This document shows positions 1 to 5,671 of a stretch of DNA of 6,336 nucleotides, in pieces. The stretch is from NCBI GenBank assembly GCA_007127255.1, contig SKZS01000084.1, positions 1 through 6,336 of the forward strand. The letters are read 5' to 3'. A program made the position numbers and the translations under genes. Numbering within the stretch: the first letter of the stretch is position 1; every line of letters starts with the position of its first letter. This DNA is from Syntrophomonadaceae bacterium (GTDB lineage Bacteria > Bacillota > Dethiobacteria > DTU022). The notes under the pieces were generated by a model. It saw only the letters and a program-made list of their open reading frames with translations, did no database searches and was not told where the DNA came from.

Positions 1-2162
1 GGGTGCTGATTGACACAGGTGCCCTGGTTGGAGCGTTTAAACTTTTGTAAGGTGTAAATATCAAGCCCGCCTTCAAAACCGGGACGCCTTTCTGCTTCGA
101 AACGCTCCCTGGTACGGCCGTTAATATTAAAATTTTGGCCTTCATCCTCATCATCGCGGCGAATAATTATTTCATTGCTGGTAACACGCACAACCTCGCC
201 GTCAGTGAGACAGACAGCTACAGCTCCCGAATCAAGAGCAGCTTTCGATTCAAGCCCTGTTCCTACAAAAGGAGCTTCCGTCTTAAGAAGAGGGACTGCC
301 TGGCGCTGCATATTCGCGCCCATCAGGGCACGGTTTGCATCATCATTTTCGAGGAAAGGAATCAATGCCGTTGCTACACTGACCAGCTGCTTGGGTGAAA
401 CATCCATAAAATCAACTTCGTTGGGATGACGCATAACTGTATCGTAGTAATAACGACATGTGACGCGATTATTGACGAAATAACCCTTTTCATCAAGAAT
501 AGCATTTGCCTGGGCAATAACGAAACGGTCTTCGTCATCTGCTGTCAGATAGACAATTTCCGAAGTAACCCGTCCTTCTTTTTTGTCAACTCGCTGATAA
601 GGAGTTTCAATGAAGCCGTATTCATTAATCCGCGCATAAGTGCCAAGCGAACCAATCAGGCCGATATTTGGACCTTCTGGAGTCTCGATTGGACAAATTC
701 GACCATAGTGCGAGTGATGGACGTCACGGACTTCAAAGCCAGCCCTTTCCCGGCTTAGCCCACCGGGGCCAAGGGCGCTAAGGCGGCGCTTATGGGTTAG
801 TTCAGCCAGCGGATTGGTTTGATCCATAAACTGGGACAGCTGGCTGCTGCCAAAAAACTCCTTGATTGAAGCTATTACAGGTCGGATATTGATAAGAGCC
901 TGTGGTGTAATCGCCTCAACATCCTGAATGGTCATCCTCTCGCGAACGACTCTTTCCATACGAGACAGACCAATCCGAAACTGGTTTTGTAAAAGTTCGC
1001 CAACACTGCGCAAACGACGGTTACCAAGATGGTCGATGTCGTCAATGTGACCGATACCTTCGAAGAGGTTTAAAATGTAATTGATTGTCGCAATTATATC
1101 TAAAGAGACCAAATGCCTGGTTGAAAGATCAACGTTTCCGTTACTGATTACAAGGTGGTCTTTCTCCCGATGCCTGATCTTAACCCGCTGAATATTATGC
1201 TCTTCAATAATCCGGGCGGTGTCTTCATCAACGACTGTTCCTGCAGGATAAAGAACTGTTCCACTTACAGGATCCTTGATATCCTCTGACAGCTCCTGAC
1301 CAAAAAGTCGGTTTGTCATCGACAGCTTCTTGTTAGCCTTATACCTGCCAACCCGCGCAAAATCATAGCGTTTACCATCAAAGAAAAGCGACTCAAACAG
1401 CGAGCGGGCATTTTCTACATTTAAAGGCTCACCGGGACGCAGGCGCTTATAAATCTCGAGCAGCGCTGAATCGACAGTATCAGTATGATCTTTGTCCAGG
1501 ATATCAACAAGCCGGGGATCATGATTTAAAAGCTCGTTTATCTCTTCATCGCTTCCGTAACCGATAGCACGCAGCAAAACAGTTACAGGGATTTTTCTGG
1601 TCCTGTCAACTCTCACATATAATCCTTCGTTGACATCGGTTTCAAATTCAAGCCATGTACCGCGGTTCGGGATTATGGTGGCGCTGATCAATTCTTTACC
1701 GGTGCTGCCGGTTGGGTCGGGCTGCTTCTTAAAATAAACACCCGGAGACCTGACCAGCTGACTGACAATAACCCTTTCGGCACCATTAATAACAAAGGTC
1801 CCATTCTCGGTCATCATCGGGAAATCGCCCATAAAAACTTCCTGTTCTTTGACTTCACCGGTTTCCTGGTTAATCAGCCGCACTCTTACCTTTAAGGGAA
1901 CAGCGTATGTAGCATCACGCTCCTTACAGTCTTCGACCGAATATTTAGGTTCACCAAGCGAATAATCATAGAACTCCAGGACCAGGTTTCCCGTAAAATC
2001 CTGGATTGGTGAAAAATCTTCGAATATTTCTTTCAGACCCTGGTTAAGAAACCACTCAAACGAACTGCGCTGTACTTCAATCAGATTCGGCAGGTCGAGC
2101 ACTTCGGTAATCCTTGCATAAGAACGACGTTTACTTATGCCTGCAGCAGCACTGATGGACAT
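1..2162 (-). CDS. rpoB: RNA polymerase beta subunit, N-terminal 720 residues (3' end outside window)
   Basis: Catalytic-core beta subunit of RNA polymerase. The frame is open without a stop from the ATG at 2162-2160 to base 1; the gene continues past the window edge, so roughly the last third or more is missing (family length is about 1100-1200 residues). Visible landmarks: DLPNLIEVQ near the start, NGAERVIVSQLVRSPGVYF at about 126-144, the rifampicin-pocket segment GSSQLSQFMDQ...THKRRLSALGPGGL at about 437-468, HHSHYGRICPIETPEGPN at 482-499, and MGANMQRQAVPLL from 614. The rifampicin-contact residues D447, H457 and S462 (E. coli D516, H526, S531) are the sensitive-type residues. The flap, the catalytic-site lysines and the clamp would lie in the missing part. 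A GGGGAGTGA ribosome binding site precedes the start. The gene has its own predicted promoter upstream (2338-2366). rpoC would be expected next, outside the window. Confidence 0.98.
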   Translation of the reverse strand, partial: MSISAAAGISKRRSYARITEVLDLPNLIEVQRSSFEWFLNQGLKEIFEDFSPIQDFTGNLVLEFYDYSLGEPKYSVEDCKERDATYAVPLKVRVRLINQETGEVKEQEVFMGDFPMMTENGTFVINGAERVIVSQLVRSPGVYFKKQPDPTGSTGKELISATIIPNRGTWLEFETDVNEGLYVRVDRTRKIPVTVLLRAIGYGSDEEINELLNHDPRLVDILDKDHTDTVDSALLEIYKRLRPGEPLNVENARSLFESLFFDGKRYDFARVGRYKANKKLSMTNRLFGQELSEDIKDPVSGTVLYPAGTVVDEDTARIIEEHNIQRVKIRHREKDHLVISNGNVDLSTRHLVSLDIIATINYILNLFEGIGHIDDIDHLGNRRLRSVGELLQNQFRIGLSRMERVVRERMTIQDVEAITPQALINIRPVIASIKEFFGSSQLSQFMDQTNPLAELTHKRRLSALGPGGLSRERAGFEVRDVHHSHYGRICPIETPEGPNIGLIGSLGTYARINEYGFIETPYQRVDKKEGRVTSEIVYLTADDEDRFVIAQANAILDEKGYFVNNRVTCRYYYDTVMRHPNEVDFMDVSPKQLVSVATALIPFLENDDANRALMGANMQRQAVPLLKTEAPFVGTGLESKAALDSGAVAVCLTDGEVVRVTSNEIIIRRDDEDEGQNFNINGRTRERFEAERRPGFEGGLDIYTLQKFKRSNQGTCVNQH

Positions 2163-2337
2163 TAAAAAAAATCACTCCCCTGACACCTGATTTATGATTA
2201 AAAACCGTATTAAAACAGGAAAAAATCAATTTTGAAGCTAGTAACCTTAGTTGCTCCTATAATGGGTATGTCATTAATGAGAAGGCTAATCGAATCATTC
2301 TAAAATTGCACATAGTTGTAGTTCTAGACATCTTTAA

Positions 2338-2366
2338 ATTTTATCATAAGGGTTTTGTTGTGTCAA
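2338..2366 (-). promoter_or_regulatory. Strong sigma-A type promoter for rpoB
   Basis: Reading the minus strand, TTGACA (2366-2361) is followed by a 17-base spacer and TAAAAT (2343-2338). TG stands one base before the -10 box, giving an extended -10. This is a perfect -35 box, a 5/6 -10 box and ideal spacing. Transcription should start near 2331, giving rpoB a leader of about 170 nt. It lies just after the rplL hairpin, so rpoB can be transcribed independently of the ribosomal genes. Inferred from sequence alone. Confidence 0.75.
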
Positions 2367-2398
2367 CGGATAAAATAAATATTTTTACAGCAACTAAA

Positions 2399-2427
2399 GC
2401 GGGACTGCCGATTGACAGCAGTCCCGC
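2399..2427 (-). terminator. GC-rich hairpin after rplL: attenuator or partial terminator between rplL and rpoB
   Basis: A perfect 10-bp inverted repeat (GCGGGACTGC / GCAGTCCCGC) encloses a 9-base loop, 27 nt after the rplL stop codon. On the minus strand it is followed by CTTTAGTTGCTG, only a short and interrupted U-run, so termination is probably incomplete. A partially terminating hairpin between rplL and rpoB is known in E. coli, where it sets the ribosomal-protein to polymerase ratio; the same role is inferred here. It could instead be an RNA-processing or stabilising stem. Confidence 0.65.
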
Positions 2428-2454
2428 CTGACAATAACTTTCCTTTTTGTATCT

Positions 2455-2844
2455 CTACTTCAGTTCAATAGCACCGCCGGCTTCTTCAATTTTTGCCTTG
2501 GTAGCTTCAGCTTCTTCCTTATTCACTTTTTCCTGAACTTTGCCGGGAACTTCATCAACAAGGGCTTTTGCTTCTTTAAGACCCAGACCGGTAATCTCAC
2601 GAACAACCTTGATTACCTGAATCTTTTTCTCCCCAGCCGAAGTAAGAACTACATCAAACTCATCTTTTTCTTCTTCCTCAGCAGCGGCAGCGGCAGGCGC
2701 TGCAGCAGCAGCTACCGGAGCGGCAGCAGTAACGCCGAATTCCTCCTCCAATGCTTTGACCAATTCGGATAACTCGAGAACTGTCATCCCTTTGACTAAT
2801 TCCATAATTTCGCTTACTTTGTTATCACTTTTTGCTTTTGCCAT
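2455..2844 (-). CDS. rplL: 50S ribosomal protein L7/L12 (bL12)
   Basis: Multicopy stalk protein that recruits and stimulates translational GTPases (EF-Tu, EF-G, IF2). The 129 residues fall into the usual parts: an N-terminal dimerisation and L10-binding domain (about 1-37), a flexible Ala-rich hinge (about 38-58, with VAAAAAPAAAAAEEEE) and the globular C-terminal domain (about 61-129), which carries the factor-binding GLGLKEAKALVDEVP at 87-100. The length is slightly above the usual 120-126 because of the long Ala/Glu hinge. An AAAGGAG site lies 10 nt before the ATG at 2844-2842. It follows rplJ by 47 nt, which is the standard rplJ-rplL pair controlled by the upstream L10 leader. Stop codon TAG. 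Confidence 0.98.
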   Translation of the reverse strand: MAKAKSDNKVSEIMELVKGMTVLELSELVKALEEEFGVTAAAPVAAAAAPAAAAAEEEEKDEFDVVLTSAGEKKIQVIKVVREITGLGLKEAKALVDEVPGKVQEKVNKEEAEATKAKIEEAGGAIELK

Positions 2845-2891
2845 TTCATTTAAACTCCTTTATAAATATTTTAGATAATGTTCTTTTAAAA

Positions 2892-3416
2892 TCAGGCGCT
2901 TTCTTTCTGCCGGCGGACTGCGTCAAAAGCGCAGACCAGGCTGCGCATATTGCCGTGCAGCACCCCAACCAGGCCTGTTATTGGAGCCTGGAAACCACCA
3001 ACAACCTTGGCCAACAAGACCTCGCGAGACGGAATATCACCCAGAGCTTCTATTGCTTCAGGGTCCAGTAATTGGCCGGAAAGTATGCCGCCTTTAATTT
3101 CCAAGGCACTGTTTTCTTTGATAAATTCCTTAAAAACCCTGGCTGCAGCAACCGGATCAGCACTTGAATAAGCTATTGCAACAGGACCTTCAAAATAACC
3201 TTCCAGTTCCTCAACGCCTGCTTCACGGCAGGCCAGCCGATTCATGGTGTTCTTAGTTATCTTATAGCGGCAATCTTCTTTTCTTAATTCACCGCGCAGC
3301 TTATTAATCGACTGTACATTTAAACCCCTGTAGTCAGTAATTACAACCAGTTCTGCCTGTTTAAGCTCTTCTGTAATCTCTTTCAACATTTTTTCCTTTG
3401 CTTCCCTGGTAATCAA
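2892..3416 (-). CDS. rplJ: 50S ribosomal protein L10 (uL10), probable TTG start
   Basis: Base of the ribosomal stalk: binds 23S rRNA (with L11) and carries L12 dimers on its C-terminal helix. It also acts as the L10-L12 autorepressor of its own operon. Visible are DYRGLNV (28-34), YKITKNTMNRLA (51-62) and the C-terminal amphipathic L12-binding helix (about 140-174); 174 residues is normal for the family. I chose the TTG at 3416-3414 because AGGAGG ends 8 nt before it and the N-terminus then matches Bacillus L10 in length. The frame also allows a GTG at 3425-3423 (177 residues), but that GTG lies inside the Shine-Dalgarno sequence itself. The upstream gap of about 300 nt carries the leader RNA and attenuator; rplL follows. 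Confidence 0.96.
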   Translation of the reverse strand: MITREAKEKMLKEITEELKQAELVVITDYRGLNVQSINKLRGELRKEDCRYKITKNTMNRLACREAGVEELEGYFEGPVAIAYSSADPVAAARVFKEFIKENSALEIKGGILSGQLLDPEAIEALGDIPSREVLLAKVVGGFQAPITGLVGVLHGNMRSLVCAFDAVRRQKESA

Positions 3417-3422
3417 ATAATT

Positions 3423-3433
3423 CACCTCCTCCT
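3423..3433 (-). promoter_or_regulatory. rplJ ribosome binding site (decides the start codon)
   Basis: The minus strand reads AGGAGGAGGTG, nearly a full complement of the 16S rRNA 3' end. The inner AGGAGG (3430-3425) is 8 nt from TTG at 3416, an ideal distance. The in-frame GTG at 3425 is the tail of this same site and is only 2 nt from the outer AGGAGG, so it is unlikely to initiate. Confidence 0.75.
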
Positions 3434-3460
3434 GGCAAAAATACTAATGTGCAAATAAAT

Positions 3461-3492
3461 AACGGGGTTCTCCGCAGACAGAAAACCCCGTT
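3461..3492 (-). terminator. Attenuator hairpin in the rplJ leader
   Basis: A 32-base stem-loop: AACGGGGTT pairs with AACCCCGTT, and the pairing continues inward through G-U pairs to about 14 bp around a UCUG tetraloop. It is followed by ATTTATTTG, an imperfect U-run. It lies between the L10 leader and the rplJ ribosome binding site, where Bacillus subtilis has the terminator of its L10-L12-dependent attenuator. The 3' side of the leader stem (CAGGAAA, 3535-3529) can also pair with TTTTCTG (3485-3479) in this hairpin's 5' arm, a plausible antiterminator; this last point is inference. Confidence 0.65.
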
Positions 3493-3525
3493 GCAACCAT
3501 AAATAAAGCGGTTGAAACTAAAAAA

Positions 3526-3590
3526 GTTTTTCCTGGACAGGCGGCCTCTTCAGGCCATTAAACAAGATGTGCCCGGCGTCTACGGAAAAG
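3526..3590 (-). ncRNA. L10 leader (ribosomal protein L10 autoregulatory RNA)
   Basis: The cis-acting RNA that binds the L10-L12 complex and feeds back on rplJ-rplL. On the minus strand the outer stem pairs TTTTCC (3589-3584) with GGAAAA (3533-3528). Inside are the conserved CCGTAGAC, a TTTAATGGCCT segment, a GGCCT-GAAG-AGGCC tetraloop hairpin, and CTGTCCAGG closing the kink-turn-like side. This layout and the CCGUAGAC/UUUAAUG signature agree with the L10 leader family that mimics the L10 site on 23S rRNA. It sits about 110 nt upstream of rplJ. The family call is by eye; a covariance search would settle it. Confidence 0.82.
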
Positions 3591-3639
3591 CGATATTTAA
3601 ATTTGAACTTAGTCCTCTTTAACCAACCATCCTCTGTGT

Positions 3640-3670
3640 TTTATAAGTGCAATCAGAACCGCTTTACCAA
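3640..3670 (-). promoter_or_regulatory. Weak candidate promoter for rplJ-rplL
   Basis: On the minus strand TTGGTA (3670-3665, 4/6 match to the -35 consensus) is followed, after a rather long 19-base spacer, by TATAAA (3645-3640, 5/6 match). It would start transcription near 3633, upstream of the whole L10 leader, as is seen in other Firmicutes. The match is modest and readthrough from rplA may suffice. Confidence 0.28.
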
Positions 3671-3731
3671 TTCCCAGATGATCCTTGTTTCGGTTCTTTT
3701 ACATTATTGCCAATCATTATTAACTTCTGAC

Positions 3732-4439
3732 CTAGCCGCTTTGAACTTTAGCTTCCGCACCGGCAGTCGTTTTAATGCCAGGGCCCATGGTGGTGCTAAC
3801 GGTAATACTCCTGATATACTGTCCCTTTGTTGTAGTGGGACGGGCTTTAATAAGGGCCTCCATGATGGCATTAAAGTTCTCTACCAGTTGTTCGTGACTG
3901 AACGAAACTTTGCCAATCGGGACGTGGACGTTACCTGCTTTATCGGTTCTGTATTCAACTTTACCGGCCTTGATATCGTTTACAGCTTTTTCAATATCAA
4001 ATGTTACTGTTCCGCTCTTTGGGTTGGGCATTAATCCGCGCGGGCCAAGTACCTTGCCCAGCTTTCCAACGGATCCCATCATGTCAGGAGTAGCTACGGC
4101 TACATCAAAATCAAGCCAGCCTTCCTGAACTTTGGCGACCAGTTCATCTGAACCGGCATGATCGGCGCCGGCATTTTCAGCTTCTCTTATTTTTTCACCC
4201 TTGGCAAAGACTACAACTCGAACAGTTTTGCCGGTACCGTGAGGCAAAACTACCGAACCACGAACCTGCTGATCGGCATGCTTGGGGTTCACACCCAGGC
4301 GGACAGCCAGTTCCACTGTTTCATCAAATGAACGACTGCTCATTTCCTTGATGAAGCGCAGGGCTTCTTCAGGTTCATACTTTGTTTCACGATCGAACAG
4401 TTTACGAGCTTCTTCGTATTTTTTCCCTCTTTTAGGCAT
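3732..4439 (-). CDS. rplA: 50S ribosomal protein L1 (uL1)
   Basis: Large two-domain protein of the L1 stalk, which moves deacylated tRNA out through the E site; it also represses translation of its own mRNA. The 235 residues match the family (about 230). Domain I is made of the N- and C-terminal segments, with domain II inserted at about 68-160. The L1 signature GKLGKVLGPRGLMPNP (125-140) followed by KSGTVT is intact, and the C-terminal part ends in SITVSTTMGPGIKTT as expected. GGGAGG lies 11 nt before the ATG at 4439-4437. It follows rplK by 75 nt, and the probable L1-binding feedback site is upstream of rplK. Stop codon TAG. Confidence 0.98.
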   Translation of the reverse strand: MPKRGKKYEEARKLFDRETKYEPEEALRFIKEMSSRSFDETVELAVRLGVNPKHADQQVRGSVVLPHGTGKTVRVVVFAKGEKIREAENAGADHAGSDELVAKVQEGWLDFDVAVATPDMMGSVGKLGKVLGPRGLMPNPKSGTVTFDIEKAVNDIKAGKVEYRTDKAGNVHVPIGKVSFSHEQLVENFNAIMEALIKARPTTTKGQYIRSITVSTTMGPGIKTTAGAEAKVQSG

Positions 4440-4469
4440 TACTGATTTAACCTCCCGTGGTCAGCGAGC

Positions 4470-4500
4470 TAAAAGCTCTCCCACTTTATTTAAAAGCTCT
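4470..4500 (-). repeat. Short direct repeat in the rplK-rplA spacer
   Basis: The 10-mer AGAGCTTTTA occurs twice on the minus strand (4500-4491 and 4479-4470). The second copy is also part of a 5-bp hairpin GAGCT-TTT-AGCTC (4478-4466). No known element matches. The spacer (4440-4514) otherwise holds only the rplA ribosome binding site. Confidence 0.4.
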
Positions 4501-4514
4501 TGCCAGAAAAATTG

Positions 4515-4943
4515 CTATCCTTCAACAACGATACCCATACTGCGAGCAGTACCTTCGATTATTTTTGCTGCCGAGTCGATATCGTAGGCATTCAAATCTT
4601 CCATTTTTTGCGAGGCAATTTCTTTTACCTTATCTCTTGAAATCGTCGCCACTTTAACCCTGTTTGGTTCACCTGAAGCGGTTTCCAGGCCGGCCGCCTT
4701 TTTCAACAATACGGCAGCCGGAGGGGTTTTAGTGATAAAAGAAAAGGAACGATCTTCATATACAGTCAATTCAACAGGAATAATCAAACCGCCGGACGAA
4801 GCGGTTCGTTCATTAAATTCTTTACAGAAAGCCATAATATTAACACCGTGCTGCCCGAGTGCAGGACCGACTGGGGGCGCTGGTGTAGCTTTGCCACCCG
4901 GTATCTGTAATTTTGTTATCCCAATCACTTTTTTCTTAGCCAT
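4515..4943 (-). CDS. rplK: 50S ribosomal protein L11 (uL11)
   Basis: L11 binds the GTPase-associated centre of 23S rRNA beside L10 and modulates factor binding and the stringent response; the site is also the target of thiostrepton-type antibiotics. The 142 residues (usual 141) show the N-terminal domain with LQIPGGKATPAPPVGPALGQ (12-31) and HGVNIMAFCKEFN (32-44), including the prolines whose changes give thiopeptide resistance in other species. The C-terminal RNA-binding domain runs from about residue 70, with KTPPAAVLLKKAAG before it and GTARSMGI near the end. AGGAGG is 8 nt before the ATG at 4943-4941. It follows nusG by 52 nt, and that gap carries the L1-site candidate. Confidence 0.98.
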   Translation of the reverse strand: MAKKKVIGITKLQIPGGKATPAPPVGPALGQHGVNIMAFCKEFNERTASSGGLIIPVELTVYEDRSFSFITKTPPAAVLLKKAAGLETASGEPNRVKVATISRDKVKEIASQKMEDLNAYDIDSAAKIIEGTARSMGIVVEG

Positions 4944-4958
4944 TAAACAAACCTCCTG

Positions 4959-4990
4959 ACTGTAAACGGACCTTTGATAGGTCGTACAGC
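4959..4990 (-). promoter_or_regulatory. Probable L1-binding translational operator in the rplK leader
   Basis: On the minus strand CTGTA (4989-4985) pairs with TACAG (4964-4960), extended by one G-U pair. Inside, GACCT (4983-4979) pairs with AGGTC (4973-4969) around an ATCAA loop. The two helices are separated by an asymmetric internal loop, C on one side and CGTT on the other. Two helices around such a loop are the hallmark of L1 sites on mRNA, which mimic the 23S rRNA site. The element ends one base before the rplK AGGAGG (4957-4952), so bound L1 would block rplK and, by coupling, rplA. The pairing is seen; L1 binding is inferred. Confidence 0.62.
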
Positions 4991-4995
4991 GCTGA

Positions 4996-5655
4996 TTAAA
5001 ATTTAATCACCTGGTGGAACTCAAGTTCAACCGGTGTTTCGCGTCCAAACATCGATACAGATACTTTAACGGTGCCTTTCTCCGGGTTTATCTCTTCTAC
5101 TTTACCCTCGAAATTTTTGAAAGGACCACTGACAACACGGACAACCTGGTTAATATCAAAATCAATTCGCGGTTTGCCTTCCACAACGCCAACCTGGCGA
5201 AGTATATGAGTTATCTCTTTTTCACTTAACGGCACCGGTTTGGAACCTGGACCAACGAAACCTGTAACTCCGGGAGTATTGCGCACCACATACCAGGAAT
5301 CATCGTCGATCACCATTTCGACTAAAACATATCCGGGAAAAACCTTTTTTTCCACGGTCCTTTTCTGACCACTGCGGCTGGTAATTTCCTTCTCCGTAGG
5401 CACCATAATTCGAAAGATCTTGTCTTTCATATCCATTGAATCAACACGGCGCTCCAGGTTGGTTTTTACCCGTTTTTCATAGCCGGCATATGTATGTATA
5501 ACATACCAGTCTTTTTTTACAGAACTTTCTTCTGTTTCGTCTTCGGTTTCGGCTTCAGTTTCAGCTTCGGTTCCATTTGTTATTTCTTTTTCATTCTCAT
5601 CTTCAAAGCCGCTGCCGAGACCATTGCCAGTTCCGGATTCAGTTTCAATACTCAT
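4996..5655 (-). CDS. nusG: Transcription termination/antitermination factor NusG with acidic N-terminal extension
   Basis: NusG binds the RNA polymerase clamp through its NGN domain and modulates pausing and termination; its KOW domain can contact Rho or ribosomal S10. Of 219 residues, 49-155 is the NGN domain (DWYVIHTYAGYEKRV, then FPGYVLVEM at 106-114 and RNTPGVTGFVG at 125-135) and about 166-219 the KOW domain (VSGPFKNFEGKVEEINPEKG...). Usual length is about 175; the excess is residues 1-48, Gly-rich then Glu-rich, with 14 E and 2 D but one K before residue 47. The ATG at 5655 is the only usual start between the upstream in-frame TAG and the NGN domain, so the extension seems real. That ATG has no Shine-Dalgarno at normal distance (see 5645-5671). 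Stop codon TAA. Confidence 0.96.
   Translation of the reverse strand: MSIETESGTGNGLGSGFEDENEKEITNGTEAETEAETEDETEESSVKKDWYVIHTYAGYEKRVKTNLERRVDSMDMKDKIFRIMVPTEKEITSRSGQKRTVEKKVFPGYVLVEMVIDDDSWYVVRNTPGVTGFVGPGSKPVPLSEKEITHILRQVGVVEGKPRIDFDINQVVRVVSGPFKNFEGKVEEINPEKGTVKVSVSMFGRETPVELEFHQVIKF
5533..5568 (-). repeat. Three 12-bp tandem repeats inside nusG
   Basis: Three adjoining 12-base units (5533-5544, 5545-5556, 5557-5568) read on the minus strand as GAA-GCN/GAC-GAA-ACN and encode EAET, EAET and EDET in the acidic NusG extension. The units differ at a few positions, mostly synonymous, so the repeat has diverged since it arose, presumably by slippage. Confidence 0.8.
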
Positions 5656-5671
5656 AGCAAGGGAGATGCAT
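5645..5671 (-). CDS. Possible 8-codon upstream ORF overlapping the nusG start
   Basis: On the minus strand GGGAG (5681-5677) lies 5 nt before an ATG at 5671-5669 that opens an eight-codon frame (MHLPCYEY, stop TGA at 5647-5645). The frame is +1 relative to nusG and ends 11 bases past the first base of the nusG ATG. nusG itself has no ribosome binding site of its own at normal distance, so termination and reinitiation from this frame could be how nusG is started. No protein function is suggested; this would be a coupling peptide. Speculative. Confidence 0.35.
   Translation of the reverse strand: MHLPCYEY

Larger units (their letters stand above)
3417..3731 (-). other. 315-base rplA-rplJ intergenic region (rplJ leader)
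   Basis: No protein gene is supported on either strand here. In transcription order it holds: the sequence just after rplA; a 7-bp inverted repeat AGAACCG/CGGTTCT (3697-3691 with 3661-3655, 29-base loop) of unknown role; a weak promoter candidate (3640-3670); the L10-leader RNA (3526-3590); a possible antiterminator helix; a strong hairpin (3461-3492); and the rplJ ribosome binding site. No clear terminator with a U-run follows rplA, so readthrough from rplK-rplA into rplJ is likely. Confidence 0.8.

Noticed and set aside
135..758. Plus-strand ORFs of 84-110 codons at the low-coordinate end.
   Set aside because: They are antisense to rpoB, whose uninterrupted frame and conserved motifs cover the whole region; they have no recognisable domain or ribosome binding site.
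777..827. Rifampicin-resistance substitutions in RpoB.
   Set aside because: The residues equivalent to E. coli D516, H526 and S531 are all the sensitive-type amino acids.
2814..2849. Alternative out-of-frame start 5 nt upstream of the rplL ATG (an 11-codon frame).
   Set aside because: It has an acceptable distance from the AAAGGAG, but such overlapping ATGs are common in A-rich starts and nothing supports translation; the MAKAK start matches the family.
3655..3697. Rho-independent terminator after rplA (AGAACCG/CGGTTCT inverted repeat).
   Set aside because: The stem is only 7 bp around a 29-base loop, and on the operon strand it is followed by GATTGCAC rather than a U-run.
3567..4034. Plus-strand ORF of 155 codons across the rplA-rplJ gap.
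   Set aside because: About two thirds of it is antisense to the conserved 3' part of rplA, and its first part overlaps the L10-leader RNA. No family resemblance was seen.
4442..4464. Stem CTGACC...GG...TCAG around the rplA ribosome binding site as a regulatory hairpin.
   Set aside because: Pairing is broken by a 5-base bulge and only 6 pairs form; too weak to report as a structure without comparative support.
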